Shown here: in pieces, positions 1-8,618 of the stretch
Position numbering within the stretch: position 1 is the first letter of the stretch
Layout of the letters: each line of letters begins with the position of its first letter
Assembly: GCF_029222705.1 (NCBI RefSeq)
Contig: NZ_JARGZF010000001.1
Coordinates: 430,437 to 494,436 of the forward strand
Direction: 5' to 3'
Source of the DNA: Knoellia sp. p5-6-4
GTDB lineage: Bacteria; Actinomycetota; Actinomycetes; Actinomycetales; Dermatophilaceae
Length of the DNA: 64,000 nucleotides
Made by a program: the position numbers and the translations under genes
Notes under the pieces: generated by a model
What the model was told of the DNA's origin: nothing
Seen by the model: only the letters and a program-made list of their open reading frames with translations
Databases searched by the model: none

Positions 1-603
1 ACCCCGCTGACCTCGATCATCCTCACCCTCGGCATCTCGACGGTGCTCAAGGCCGTCATGCTCCTGGTGTGGGGCCCGGAGGCCCACCGCCTTCCCGACT
101 TCCCGGGGCGGGACTTCGTCGTCGGCGGCGTCAGCATCCGCTCCCAGGAGGTGTGGATCCTGGGCACCGCGGCGGTCGTGGGGTATGCCGTGGTGTGGTT
201 CTACGAGCACACCACGGCGGGCAAGGCCCTGCGGGCGTGCGCCGAGCAGCCGATCGCCGCGCGGCTGGTGGGCATCTCCCCCCGGACCGCCACGATGGTC
301 GCCTTCGCCATCGCCGGGCTCGTGGGCGCCGTGGCCGGTGTGGTCAGCAGCCCCATCTACCTCAGCTCCTGGAACCACGGCCTGACCCTGGGCCTGAAGG
401 GCTTCGTCGCCGCCACCCTCGGCGGGCTCGTCTCGTTCCGGGTGGCCATGCTCGGCGGACTCTTCCTCGGGGTGCTCGAGAGCCTGGTGGCCGGCTACGG
501 CGCGGCGGGCTACCGCGACGCGGTCGCCTTCATCGTGCTCCTGCTGGTGCTGCTCGTCCGCCCGCAGGGCCTGGCCCTGAAGACGTCGGGGGTGCGGGTC
601 TGA
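1..603 (+). CDS. livH: Branched-chain amino-acid type ABC transporter permease, LivH family (5' partial)
   Basis: The frame is open from the first base, so the N-terminus lies outside the window; 200 codons remain. The product is an inner-membrane permease of the HAAT (branched-chain amino acid) ABC family. Long hydrophobic segments alternate with short loops, and the C-terminus has the usual LivH ending around LVRPQGL. Its stop (TGA 601-603) overlaps the ATG of the LivM-LivG fusion by one base, so translation is probably coupled. Downstream aromatic-hydroxylase and MBL-fold genes in the same operon suggest an aromatic or organic acid substrate rather than leucine; that is inference from context. 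Confidence 0.9.
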   Translation, partial: TPLTSIILTLGISTVLKAVMLLVWGPEAHRLPDFPGRDFVVGGVSIRSQEVWILGTAAVVGYAVVWFYEHTTAGKALRACAEQPIAARLVGISPRTATMVAFAIAGLVGAVAGVVSSPIYLSSWNHGLTLGLKGFVAATLGGLVSFRVAMLGGLFLGVLESLVAGYGAAGYRDAVAFIVLLLVLLVRPQGLALKTSGVRV

Positions 604-2555
604 TGGCACGCACCCGGCGGCTCCTGCCCTTCGTCGTCTTCGCGGTCTTCCTCCTCCTCTTCCCGCTCCTGTTCTCGACCAGCCTGGTCAACGTCGGCGT
701 CTATGCCCTCATCTACGCCCTCGCGGCCATCGGCCTGTCCCTGCTGATGGGCCTCGCCGGCCAGGTCAGCCTGGGGCACGCCGCCTTCTTCGCGGTGGGG
801 GCCTACACGCAGGCGATCCTCGTCACGAGGACGGAGGTCCCCGGGCTCCTCGCCGCGGTGATCGCGGTGGCCGCGGCGATGCTGCTGGCCCTGCTCGTCG
901 GCCTTCCCCTCCTGCGGCTGCGCGGCCACTTCCTGGCCCTGGCCACCCTCGGTCTCGGCATCATCGTCTCCGTTGTCGTCCGCGAGCTCGAGGTCACCGG
1001 CGGCACCTCCGGGATCTTCGGGATCCCCAAGCCGGACTTCAACGGCCGGGTCTACGACAGCCCCCAGGAGTACTTCTGGCTGCTGGTCCCCTTCGTGGTC
1101 ATCGGCCTCCTGCTGGCCCACACCCTCGTGCACAGCCGCTCGGGGCGGGCCCTCAGCGCCGTCAACGACTCGGAGGTCGCCGCGGAGTGCCTCGGCGTGG
1201 ACACCTTCGCGCTGCGCCTGCGCGTGTTCGTCCTCGCTGCGGCGTATGCCGGCCTGGCCGGCGTGTTCTACGCCCACTGGCTCGCGGTGGTGAGCCCCGA
1301 GGCCGCCGGCTTCGAGCTCAGCGTGCAGATGCTCCTCATGGTCGTGCTCGGCGGCCTCGGCACCGTGTGGGGCGCCATCACCGGCGCCGTCGCCGTCGAG
1401 GCCATCGACGAGGGCTCGCGCACGATCATCCCCCAGCTGATCCCCGGCGCCTCCGGCGAGGTGCAGCTCATCGGCTTCGGCGTGGTGCTCGTCCTGCTGA
1501 TCATCCTGCTGCCCGGCGGCCTGGCCCAGCTGTGGAACAAGCTGACCAAGCGCACCGGCTCCCCCGCGACAGCCGGCGCCCTGGCCGGCTCCGACGTCGA
1601 GCCAGACGTGCAGATCTCGACCGCCTCCCCCGCGGCTGTGCACGCGGCCCGCGACCACGAAGGCGGGGAGCACGCGGGCGGTGGACCCGCGGCATACACC
1701 GGGCGCAAGGCCCTCGAGCAGCTGCTGGCCCAGGCAGACACCCCTGAGGCGGGGACCACGCTGCTGACCGTCAGCGGCCTGACCAAGAGGTACGGCGGCG
1801 TCAAGGCACTCGACGACCTCGGCCTCGAGGTCCGCGCCGGCGAGATCCTCGCGCTGATCGGCCCCAACGGCGCCGGCAAGACCACGGCGTTCAACGTCAT
1901 CACCGGCGTCCTCCAGCCCACCTCCGGCACCGTCACGCTCCGGGGCCAGCAGGTCCAGGGTCGTCGACCGCACGCCATCGCCGAGCTCGGCGCCACCCGC
2001 ACCTTCCAGAACCTGCAGGTCTTCGGCAGCTCAACGGTGCTGGGCAACGTCAAGGTGGCCCGCCACCTGCGCAGCCGCTCCGGGATCGTCCGCGGGATGC
2101 TCGGGCTGTCGGGACGCGAGGAGCGCGAGATCGACGAGTCCGCCCGCACCGCGGTCGAGGCGCTCGGCCTCACGCCGGACGCAGACCGTCCCATCACCGA
2201 CCTGTCGTTCGGTCAGCAGCGCAAGGTCGAGGTCGCCAGGGCGCTCGCCCTCGCCCCCGCCCTGCTGCTGCTCGACGAGCCCATGGCGGGGCTCAGCGGC
2301 CCGGAGCGCGACTCGCTCGCGTGGCTGCTGCGCCGCGTGCGCGAGGCCGGCATCTCCGTGCTGCTCGTCGAGCACGACGTCGACGCCGTCATGGCCCTCG
2401 CCGACCGCGTCGCCGTCCTGGACGACGGGCGCCTCATCGCGCTCGGCTCCCCCGACGAGGTGCGCGGCAACCCCGCCGTCATCGCCGCCTACCTCGGCAC
2501 CGGTGAGGACGACGAGGCGCTGATCCGCGGGGCCGCGGCGGAGGTCGAGGCATGA
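603..2555 (+). CDS. LivM-LivG fusion: ABC importer permease plus ATPase
   Basis: One 650-residue chain holds two HAAT transporter subunits. Residues 1-310 are a polytopic LivM-type permease. A polar Ala/Gly/His-rich linker follows (about 320-385). The rest is a LivG-type ABC ATPase with Walker A GPNGAGKTT near residue 420, signature FGQQRKVEVARAL near 535 and Walker B LLLLDEP near 555. The ATG at 603 overlaps the livH stop; longer upstream extensions of this frame are antisense-like noise over livH. Such fusions are known in actinobacteria and fix one ATPase to one permease, while livF downstream supplies the second ATPase. Confidence 0.92.
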   Translation: MARTRRLLPFVVFAVFLLLFPLLFSTSLVNVGVYALIYALAAIGLSLLMGLAGQVSLGHAAFFAVGAYTQAILVTRTEVPGLLAAVIAVAAAMLLALLVGLPLLRLRGHFLALATLGLGIIVSVVVRELEVTGGTSGIFGIPKPDFNGRVYDSPQEYFWLLVPFVVIGLLLAHTLVHSRSGRALSAVNDSEVAAECLGVDTFALRLRVFVLAAAYAGLAGVFYAHWLAVVSPEAAGFELSVQMLLMVVLGGLGTVWGAITGAVAVEAIDEGSRTIIPQLIPGASGEVQLIGFGVVLVLLIILLPGGLAQLWNKLTKRTGSPATAGALAGSDVEPDVQISTASPAAVHAARDHEGGEHAGGGPAAYTGRKALEQLLAQADTPEAGTTLLTVSGLTKRYGGVKALDDLGLEVRAGEILALIGPNGAGKTTAFNVITGVLQPTSGTVTLRGQQVQGRRPHAIAELGATRTFQNLQVFGSSTVLGNVKVARHLRSRSGIVRGMLGLSGREEREIDESARTAVEALGLTPDADRPITDLSFGQQRKVEVARALALAPALLLLDEPMAGLSGPERDSLAWLLRRVREAGISVLLVEHDVDAVMALADRVAVLDDGRLIALGSPDEVRGNPAVIAAYLGTGEDDEALIRGAAAEVEA

Positions 2556-3388
2556 GCAGGCAGCAGGGCACGCGGCCCGGCGGTGGGCTGGAGGTCACGG
2601 GCCTCACCGCGGCCTACGACAAGCTCGAGGTCCTCCACGGTGTCGACGTCTCCGTGGCACCTGCCGAGCTGGTCGCCGTCATCGGCTCAAACGGCGCCGG
2701 AAAGACCACCCTCCTGCGGGCGGTGTCCGGCCTGATCCGCCCCACCGGCGGGACGGTCCTCCTCGGCGGCGAGGAGGTCACCACCATGGGCGCGGAGCAG
2801 ATCGCGGCCCGCGGCATGGCCCACGTGCCGGAGAACCGGCTGGTGTTCCCCTCCCTCACCGTCGACGACAACCTCGAGCTCGGGGGATGGACCCGGCGTG
2901 GCGACGGCAGGCACGCACAGCGGCGGGCCGAGGCGCTCGAGCTGTTCCCGCGGCTCGCCGACCGGATCACCCTGCCGGCCGGCGCGCTCTCCGGGGGCGA
3001 GCAGCAGATGCTGGCGATGGCCCGCGCCCTCATGGCCGAGCCGTCGGTGGTCGTGCTCGACGAGCCCAGCCTGGGCCTGGCCCCCAAGGTGGTGGGCGAG
3101 ATCATCGCCGCCCTCGGGGCGCTGCGCGACAGCAAGCGGCTCGCGGTCCTGCTCATCGAGCAGAACATCCGGGCCGCGTTCACGGTGGCCGACCGGGTCG
3201 TCGTGATGGAACGCGGATCCGTTGTGGCACAGGGCACCCCGGCCGACCTGTCCAGCGATGACCGGGTGCGCAAGGCCTACCTCGGCGGCGGTTCCACGTC
3301 GTCAGGGTCGGTGGCGGCCCGCAGCGCCACGGCTTCGTTGCCCGCCTCCCCCAGCCCCAGCTCCCCCGCTCCCCAGGAGGACCAGTGA
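2552..3388 (+). CDS. livF: ABC transporter ATP-binding protein, LivF family
   Basis: 278-residue ABC ATPase, the second nucleotide-binding subunit of the importer. It has Walker A GSNGAGKTTLL near residue 46, the signature LSGGEQQMLAMARAL near 148 and Walker B VVVLDEPSLGLAP near 168, the usual LivF pattern. The C-terminal 40 residues are Ser/Ala/Pro-rich and beyond the family core. Start ATGA overlaps the stop of the LivM-LivG fusion by 4 nt. The stop overlaps the GTG of the next gene, so four genes form one coupled operon. Confidence 0.93.
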   Translation: MSRQQGTRPGGGLEVTGLTAAYDKLEVLHGVDVSVAPAELVAVIGSNGAGKTTLLRAVSGLIRPTGGTVLLGGEEVTTMGAEQIAARGMAHVPENRLVFPSLTVDDNLELGGWTRRGDGRHAQRRAEALELFPRLADRITLPAGALSGGEQQMLAMARALMAEPSVVVLDEPSLGLAPKVVGEIIAALGALRDSKRLAVLLIEQNIRAAFTVADRVVVMERGSVVAQGTPADLSSDDRVRKAYLGGGSTSSGSVAARSATASLPASPSPSSPAPQEDQ

Positions 3389-4344
3389 GCAAGCCCTTCG
3401 CCTCGTCGGGCGACCTGACCGAGAAGACCGAGACCCTCGAGGTCCTGGCCGACGGCGTCTACGCCCTGACCGCCGAGGGCGACCCGAACGTCGGCGCCAT
3501 AGAGGGCGAGGACTTCGTCGTCGCCTTCGAGGCCCGCGCCACCCCGGTGGCGGCACGCGAGTGGCTCGACCGGCTTCGCGAGCACACCGACAAGCCGGTC
3601 CGCCACCTCGTGCTCTCGCACTACCACGCGGTGCGGGTCCTCGGCGCGTCCGCGTTCGAGGCAGACGAGATCATCGCCCACGAGCGCACGAGGTTCCTCA
3701 TCGAGGAGCGCGGCCAGCAGGACTGGGACAGCGAGTTCGGCCGCATGCCAAGGCTTTTCAAGGAGCCGGAGTCGATCCCCGGCCTGACGCACCCGACCCG
3801 CACCTTCACCGACGAGCTGACGATCCCGCTCGGTGGCGTCCGCGGGGACCTCGTGCTGAGGTACTGCGGCCGTGGGCACACCGAGGGCGACATCGTCGCC
3901 TGGCTGCCCAAGGACCGGATCCTCTTCGCCGGTGACCTGGTCGAGGCCAGGGCAGCGCTCTACACCGGCGACGCGTTCCACCAGGAGTGGTCCACGTCCA
4001 CACTCGACACGGTGGCGTCCTTCGGCGCAGACCAGCTCGTCGGCGGTCGGGGCGGTGTCGTGCGCGGCGGGGACGAGGTCAACGCCGCCATCGAGCAGAG
4101 CCGGCACTTCCTGGCCGTCATCATCGAGAAGGTGCGGGAGGTCCAGGGCCGGGACGGCACGCTCAAGGAGGCGTTCGACGCCTGTCATGCGGCGCTGGTC
4201 GACCAGTACGGCTCGTGGCCGATCTTCGAGCACACGCTGCCCTTCGACGTCTCGCGCTGTTGGGACGAGCTGTCCGGGATCGAGCGGCCGGTCATCTGGA
4301 CGGCGGAGCGGGACCGCGAGGTCTGGGACCAGCTCCAGTCATGA
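3385..4344 (+). CDS. MBL-fold metallo-hydrolase with altered metal ligands
   Basis: 319 residues with a metallo-beta-lactamase fold. The GTG start is preceded by CAGGAGGA and overlaps the livF stop. The first metal motif reads HYHAVR rather than HxHxDH, so the Asp and the following His of site 2 are absent. GHTEGD and the FAGD Asp are kept. The last His expected near GADQLVGG appears replaced by Arg. The protein may be mononuclear or have a changed reaction. Placement between transporter ATPase and aromatic hydroxylase suggests hydrolysis of an intermediate in the same catabolic route; the substrate is unknown. Confidence 0.85.
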   Translation: MSKPFASSGDLTEKTETLEVLADGVYALTAEGDPNVGAIEGEDFVVAFEARATPVAAREWLDRLREHTDKPVRHLVLSHYHAVRVLGASAFEADEIIAHERTRFLIEERGQQDWDSEFGRMPRLFKEPESIPGLTHPTRTFTDELTIPLGGVRGDLVLRYCGRGHTEGDIVAWLPKDRILFAGDLVEARAALYTGDAFHQEWSTSTLDTVASFGADQLVGGRGGVVRGGDEVNAAIEQSRHFLAVIIEKVREVQGRDGTLKEAFDACHAALVDQYGSWPIFEHTLPFDVSRCWDELSGIERPVIWTAERDREVWDQLQS

Positions 4345-5963
4345 GCAGCGGGGCGGGACCCACCGGCCCCCGCTCCGCCGGTCGCGTCGCGGTCATCGGC
4401 AACGGCCCGGTCGGCCAGACGACGGCGCTGCTGCTGGCCGGGTGGGGGGTGCACGTGGTGCTCCTGGACCGACGACCGGCCCGTGACCCCGTGGGCAGCA
4501 AGGCCATCTGCCAACAGCGCGACGTGCTCGACGTGTGGGCATCCTGCGGCGGCGAGCGCATCGCCCAGGAGGGCCTGACGTGGTCCCGCGCGCGCACTTT
4601 CTACCGTGAGCACGAGCTCTTCTGCGTCGAGCTGCAGGACCCTGGCCGCTCGCCGTTCCCGCCGTTCGTGAACATCTCACAGGCGCGCACGGAGGAGATC
4701 CTCGACGAGGCCATCGCCGCCCAGCCGCTCATCGAGGAGCGGTGGGGCCACGAGGTCGTCGGGCTCGACCAGGAGCTCGACGACCGCGTGGTCGTGCACT
4801 GCGAGACCAGCGCCGGCCCGGTCGACGTCGAGGCTGCGTATGCCGTGGCGTGCGGCGGGGCGCGCGGGCGGCAGCTGCGTGAGCTGCTGGGCGTGGGGTT
4901 CGAGGGGCGCAGCTTTGCCGACTCGTTCCTGATCTGCGACATCCGGGCCGAGCTGCCCGGCTGGGAGAACGAGCGACGGTTCTACTTCGACCCCGTCTGG
5001 AACCCCGGCCGGCAGGTGCTGATCCACCCCTGCCCCGGCGGGCTCTACCGCATCGACTGGCAGGTCGACCCTTCGTTCGACCTCGATCGCGCCCGCGCCG
5101 ACGGCTCCCTCGACGTGCGGATCCGGCAGGTGGTCGGCGATCGGTCCTACGAGGTCGACTGGACGTCGCTGTACACCTTCCACGCCCGCGTCGCCGACCG
5201 GTTCCGTGTCGGGCGGGTGCTGCTCGCCGGCGACCTCGCGCACCTCGTGGCCCCCTTCGGCGCCCGCGGCCTCAACTCCGGTGTGGGAGACGCGGACAAC
5301 GCGGCCTGGAAGATCGCGTTCGTCCTGCGGGGATGGGCGGGCGAGGCCCTGCTGGACTCCTACGAGAGCGAGCGTCGGGCCGCGGCGGTCGAGAACCTGG
5401 GGGTCACTTCGGCCACGATGGACTTCCTCGTCCCCCACTCGCCGGAAGGAGCCGCGCGCCGGCGCGAGCTCCTCGAGGCTGCCGTCACCGACCCCGCCGT
5501 GCACGAGCGCGTCGACTCGGGGCGCCTGGCCGAGCCCTTCTGGTACGTCGACTCGGAGCTCACGACCCCCCACAGCGCCCGCCACTGGCCGGGGCGTCCG
5601 CCCCGCGGACAGGCACCGGCACCGGTCCCCGGCGTGATCATCCCCGATGCCCCTGTCCGAGACGCCGAGAACCCCGGCGTCACCCACATTCGGCAGCTGT
5701 GCCGGTCCGGGCTGCTGGTGCTCCTCGGGGACGCCGGCCAGCGCGAGGCCGCGGCCAAGGCCCTCGACGACGTCCTTCCCCCGGAGCTGCCCCGCCGGAT
5801 CGTGCCCCTCGACGAGATCGACACCGACGGCATACTGCGCACTGCCCTCCGCATGGAGGGCAGCCGCGAGATGTGGCTGGTGCGGCCCGACGCCCATCTC
5901 GCAGCCTGCGTGGCCACTCCGAAGGACCTGGCGGCGGCCGCCCGACGCCTGCTCCCCCGGTGA
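4341..5963 (+). CDS. FAD-dependent aromatic monooxygenase (PheA/TfdB/MhpA-like)
   Basis: 540 residues. The N-terminus carries the dinucleotide-binding motif GNGPVGQTTALLLAGWG and an acidic/basic DRRP that binds FAD ribose. The second FAD motif is LLAGDLAHLVAPFGARG near residue 295, followed by NSGVGDADN. The C-terminal 150 residues match the thioredoxin-like tail of the phenol hydroxylase/MhpA group. NAD(P)H-dependent ring hydroxylation is the family reaction. ATG 4341 overlaps the previous stop (ATGA), so it is the last gene of the transporter operon. The precise aromatic substrate cannot be read from sequence. Confidence 0.9.
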   Translation: MSSGAGPTGPRSAGRVAVIGNGPVGQTTALLLAGWGVHVVLLDRRPARDPVGSKAICQQRDVLDVWASCGGERIAQEGLTWSRARTFYREHELFCVELQDPGRSPFPPFVNISQARTEEILDEAIAAQPLIEERWGHEVVGLDQELDDRVVVHCETSAGPVDVEAAYAVACGGARGRQLRELLGVGFEGRSFADSFLICDIRAELPGWENERRFYFDPVWNPGRQVLIHPCPGGLYRIDWQVDPSFDLDRARADGSLDVRIRQVVGDRSYEVDWTSLYTFHARVADRFRVGRVLLAGDLAHLVAPFGARGLNSGVGDADNAAWKIAFVLRGWAGEALLDSYESERRAAAVENLGVTSATMDFLVPHSPEGAARRRELLEAAVTDPAVHERVDSGRLAEPFWYVDSELTTPHSARHWPGRPPRGQAPAPVPGVIIPDAPVRDAENPGVTHIRQLCRSGLLVLLGDAGQREAAAKALDDVLPPELPRRIVPLDEIDTDGILRTALRMEGSREMWLVRPDAHLAACVATPKDLAAAARRLLPR

Positions 5964-6004
5964 GCACCGTGTCCTAGGCTGCTCGTCGTGGGCGGCGGCA
6001 GGCA

Positions 6005-7750
6005 GTGGTGACGGGACCTCCCGCCGGCTCCCCTCGCGGCACCCGCCTCGCCCTCGTGGCCGCACCTCGCACCGCTGGTCAGCCTCGGCTGGTCGCCGTG
6101 GTCGGCGAGGGGGTCGAGGAGTGCGGCACTGACGAGCAGGTGGTGGGCCTCGTGGAGCGCCTCGAGCGCGAGCGCTCCCCGCGCTGGACCTGGTGGTCGG
6201 CCGCCCAAGACGCCGCCCCCCTGGTCGCCGCCCGGGTCCCGCTCGCCCGCTGCTGGGACGTGGCCGAGGCGCACCGGATCCTCGCCGGTGGGTGGGAGGC
6301 CTCTGCGCACGTGGCCTGGGCCCGGGCGCAGGGCCTCGATCCGTCGACCATCCCGGCCGCCACCGTCGGCGACCTCTTCGACTTCGGCGCCGCCGAGGCC
6401 GACACCGGCGACCCCGACAGCGCGGTGCGCACCGATGGGTACCTCCGGCCGGAGGCAGGGGCAGACGGTTCGGCGGGGTGGACGATGACACCCTCCCGCC
6501 TGGTGTCGTGGGCCCGGGCTGCACTGGAATGCGCTGTGGCACAGGAGAAGGCGCTCAACCAGGCAGGTCCGCGCGGGGTGGGCACGGCGCACTCCGAGTC
6601 CGCGGCCGCGCTGCTCTGCGTGGAGCTCGAGCGCGACGGGCTGCCGCTGGACCGCGCGACCGCCGAGCGGCTGATCGCCGAGGCTGCGGGACCCCGGCCG
6701 GAGGACGAGCGCCAGGCCCGCGCCGTGCGGGCCCAGCGGGACACGGCCGTGCTTCGGCTCGCGCCGGGCCGCGAGTCCACCGACCTGCGCAACCCGGTGC
6801 AGGTGCGCGAGCTGCTCGCCAGCGTCGGCGTCGACGTGCCCAACACGCGCAAGTGGGTGCTCGAGCCGTTCCGGGACACCCACCCCCTGGTGGCTGCCCT
6901 GCTGGAGTGGCGCAAGGACGAGCGGATCGCCACGACCTACGGCTACGCCTGGCTCGAGGCCCACGTCGGCGCCGACGACCGCCTGCGGGGCGCCTGGACC
7001 GCATGCGACGGCGCCGCCGGGCGGATGACCGCCCAGAACGGGCTGCACAACCTGCCTGCCTCCCTGCGTCCGGCGGTGGCGGCGCACCCGGGCCACGTCC
7101 TCGTGCGCGCCGACCTCGGGCAGATCGAGCCGCGGGTGCTCGCCGCGGTGTCCGGTGACCGTGCCTTCGCCGCCGCGACCCGCGCCGACGACCTCTACGC
7201 TCCGGTGGCCGCCACGCTGGGGGTCGAGCGCCCCGTGGCCAAGATCGCGGTGCTCGCCGCGATGTACGGCCAGCGCAGCGGCGCCGCGGGAGAGGCGCTC
7301 AAGGGCCTGGAGCGCGCCTACCCGATCGCGATGGCCTTCCTCGACCAGGCGTATGCCGCGGGTGCTCGGGGCCGGCCGGTGCGCACCTTCGGGGGCCGCA
7401 CCATCCCTATGGGGCCCTCCGCCGAGGGCATCGCCCCCGGGGCGGACCCGGCGCGGGACGCGGCCCGCGGCAGGTTCGCCCGCAATGCCGTCATCCAGGG
7501 GGCTGCCGCCGAGCTGTTCAAGGCCTGGGCTGCGACGGTGCGGGCCACCACGCGCGACCTCGGCGCGCAGATCGTGCTGTGCCTGCACGACGAGCTCCTC
7601 GTGCACGTTCCGGCCGACCGGGCCGAGGAGTGCCTGCACCGCGTCGTGCACGCCCTGGACGACAGCGCGCGGCGCTGGACGGGCTCGACCGAGGTCCGTT
7701 TCGTGGCGGACGCGAGCATCGTGACGCGCTGGTCGGACGCCAAGGAGTGA
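6005..7750 (+). CDS. Bifunctional 3'-5' exonuclease/DNA polymerase (PolA-related)
   Basis: 581 residues, the actinobacterial family of short PolA relatives. Family-A polymerase motifs are clear: motif A DLGQIEPRVLAAVSGD near residue 369, motif B KIAVLAAMYGQ near 413, and motif C CLHDELLVHVP near 525. The N-terminal third corresponds to the exonuclease-like domain and has weaker conservation. Two adjacent GTG codons (6005 and 6008) are possible starts, with a poor ribosome site. The gene stands alone, 41 nt after the hydroxylase. Role in repair synthesis is inferred from family membership. Confidence 0.88.
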   Translation: MVTGPPAGSPRGTRLALVAAPRTAGQPRLVAVVGEGVEECGTDEQVVGLVERLERERSPRWTWWSAAQDAAPLVAARVPLARCWDVAEAHRILAGGWEASAHVAWARAQGLDPSTIPAATVGDLFDFGAAEADTGDPDSAVRTDGYLRPEAGADGSAGWTMTPSRLVSWARAALECAVAQEKALNQAGPRGVGTAHSESAAALLCVELERDGLPLDRATAERLIAEAAGPRPEDERQARAVRAQRDTAVLRLAPGRESTDLRNPVQVRELLASVGVDVPNTRKWVLEPFRDTHPLVAALLEWRKDERIATTYGYAWLEAHVGADDRLRGAWTACDGAAGRMTAQNGLHNLPASLRPAVAAHPGHVLVRADLGQIEPRVLAAVSGDRAFAAATRADDLYAPVAATLGVERPVAKIAVLAAMYGQRSGAAGEALKGLERAYPIAMAFLDQAYAAGARGRPVRTFGGRTIPMGPSAEGIAPGADPARDAARGRFARNAVIQGAAAELFKAWAATVRATTRDLGAQIVLCLHDELLVHVPADRAEECLHRVVHALDDSARRWTGSTEVRFVADASIVTRWSDAKE

Positions 7751-7781
7751 GGTGTGGCCCCCGACGTGCCACGCTGTGCCC

Positions 7782-8582
7782 ATGAGCGACGTCATCAGCA
7801 GTGCGCGGCAGGCCAGCGACCACCCTGCCCTCGAGACCGCGGCCCGGGTGGGCTACGCGGTCAGTGGCCTGCTCCACCTGCTCATCGGGTGGATCGCGCT
7901 GCAGGTCGCGTGGGGTCTGGGCGGCTCGGGCAAGGACGCCGACCAGAGCGGGGCACTGCAGTCGCTCGCGGGCAACAGCGCCGGAATGCTCGCCCTGTGG
8001 GTGGGCGTGCTGGGCTTCCTCGGTCTCGGGCTGTGGCAGCTGGCTGACTCGGCCTTCGGACACCCCGGCTCCGACAAGGAGGCCTGGGGTGGGCGCATCA
8101 AGGCGTTCAGCAAGGCCGTGATCTACCTCGCGCTGGGCTGGACGACGTTCAACTTCGCGCGTGGCAAGAGCTCGGACAGCGAGAGCCAGACGGTCGACCT
8201 CACCTCCTCGCTCATGAGCAAGCCGGGCGGGCAGTGGCTCGTGGGCATCGTCGGCCTCGTCGTGATCGGCGTCGGTGCCTACCACGTCTGGAAGGGCGCC
8301 ACCGAGGGCTTCCTGCGCGACCTCGAGAAGGACCCGGGCACCTGGGCGGTCCGCGCCGGCGTCGTGGGCTACATCGCCAAGGGCGTGGCCCTCGCCGTGG
8401 TGGGCGTGCTGTTCATCCTTGCGGCCATGCACGCCAACCCCGAGGAGTCCAAGGGGCTCGACGGCGCCCTGCGCACCCTGAAGGACCAGCCCTTCGGCCC
8501 GGGGTTGCTGACCGCCGTCGCGCTCGGCATCGGCGCCTACGGGCTCTACAGCTTCAGCCGCGCGCGGCACGCGCGAGTCTGA
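7782..8582 (+). CDS. DUF1206 integral membrane protein
   Basis: 266 residues with about six hydrophobic segments arranged as three similar repeats, each with G-Y/AKG-type turns (VGYAVSGLLHLLIG, FSKAVIYLALGW, VGYIAKGVALAVVG). This three-repeat layout is the DUF1206 signature; function unknown. ATG 7782 is chosen because a CACGCT -10-like box ends six nt before it, a leaderless arrangement, and the upstream 30 nt are not membrane-protein-like. It converges on the PAC2 gene with 36 nt between stops. Confidence 0.85.
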   Translation: MSDVISSARQASDHPALETAARVGYAVSGLLHLLIGWIALQVAWGLGGSGKDADQSGALQSLAGNSAGMLALWVGVLGFLGLGLWQLADSAFGHPGSDKEAWGGRIKAFSKAVIYLALGWTTFNFARGKSSDSESQTVDLTSSLMSKPGGQWLVGIVGLVVIGVGAYHVWKGATEGFLRDLEKDPGTWAVRAGVVGYIAKGVALAVVGVLFILAAMHANPEESKGLDGALRTLKDQPFGPGLLTAVALGIGAYGLYSFSRARHARV

Positions 8583-8618
8583 GCCCGGCGCGCCGGCAGT
8601 CGGCGCGCGTCCCGGGCG

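Noticed and set aside
510-1973. Long minus-strand ORF across livM-livG (487 codons)
   Set aside because: Its sequence is Arg/Gly/His/Gln-rich low-complexity typical of the antisense frame of a GC-rich gene. The plus-strand frame encodes clear transporter motifs.
5974-5988. TAGGCT box and GTG 5988 as a leaderless start for the polymerase gene
   Set aside because: The frame from GTG 5988 stops after seven codons; the polymerase frame starts at 6005 or 6008.
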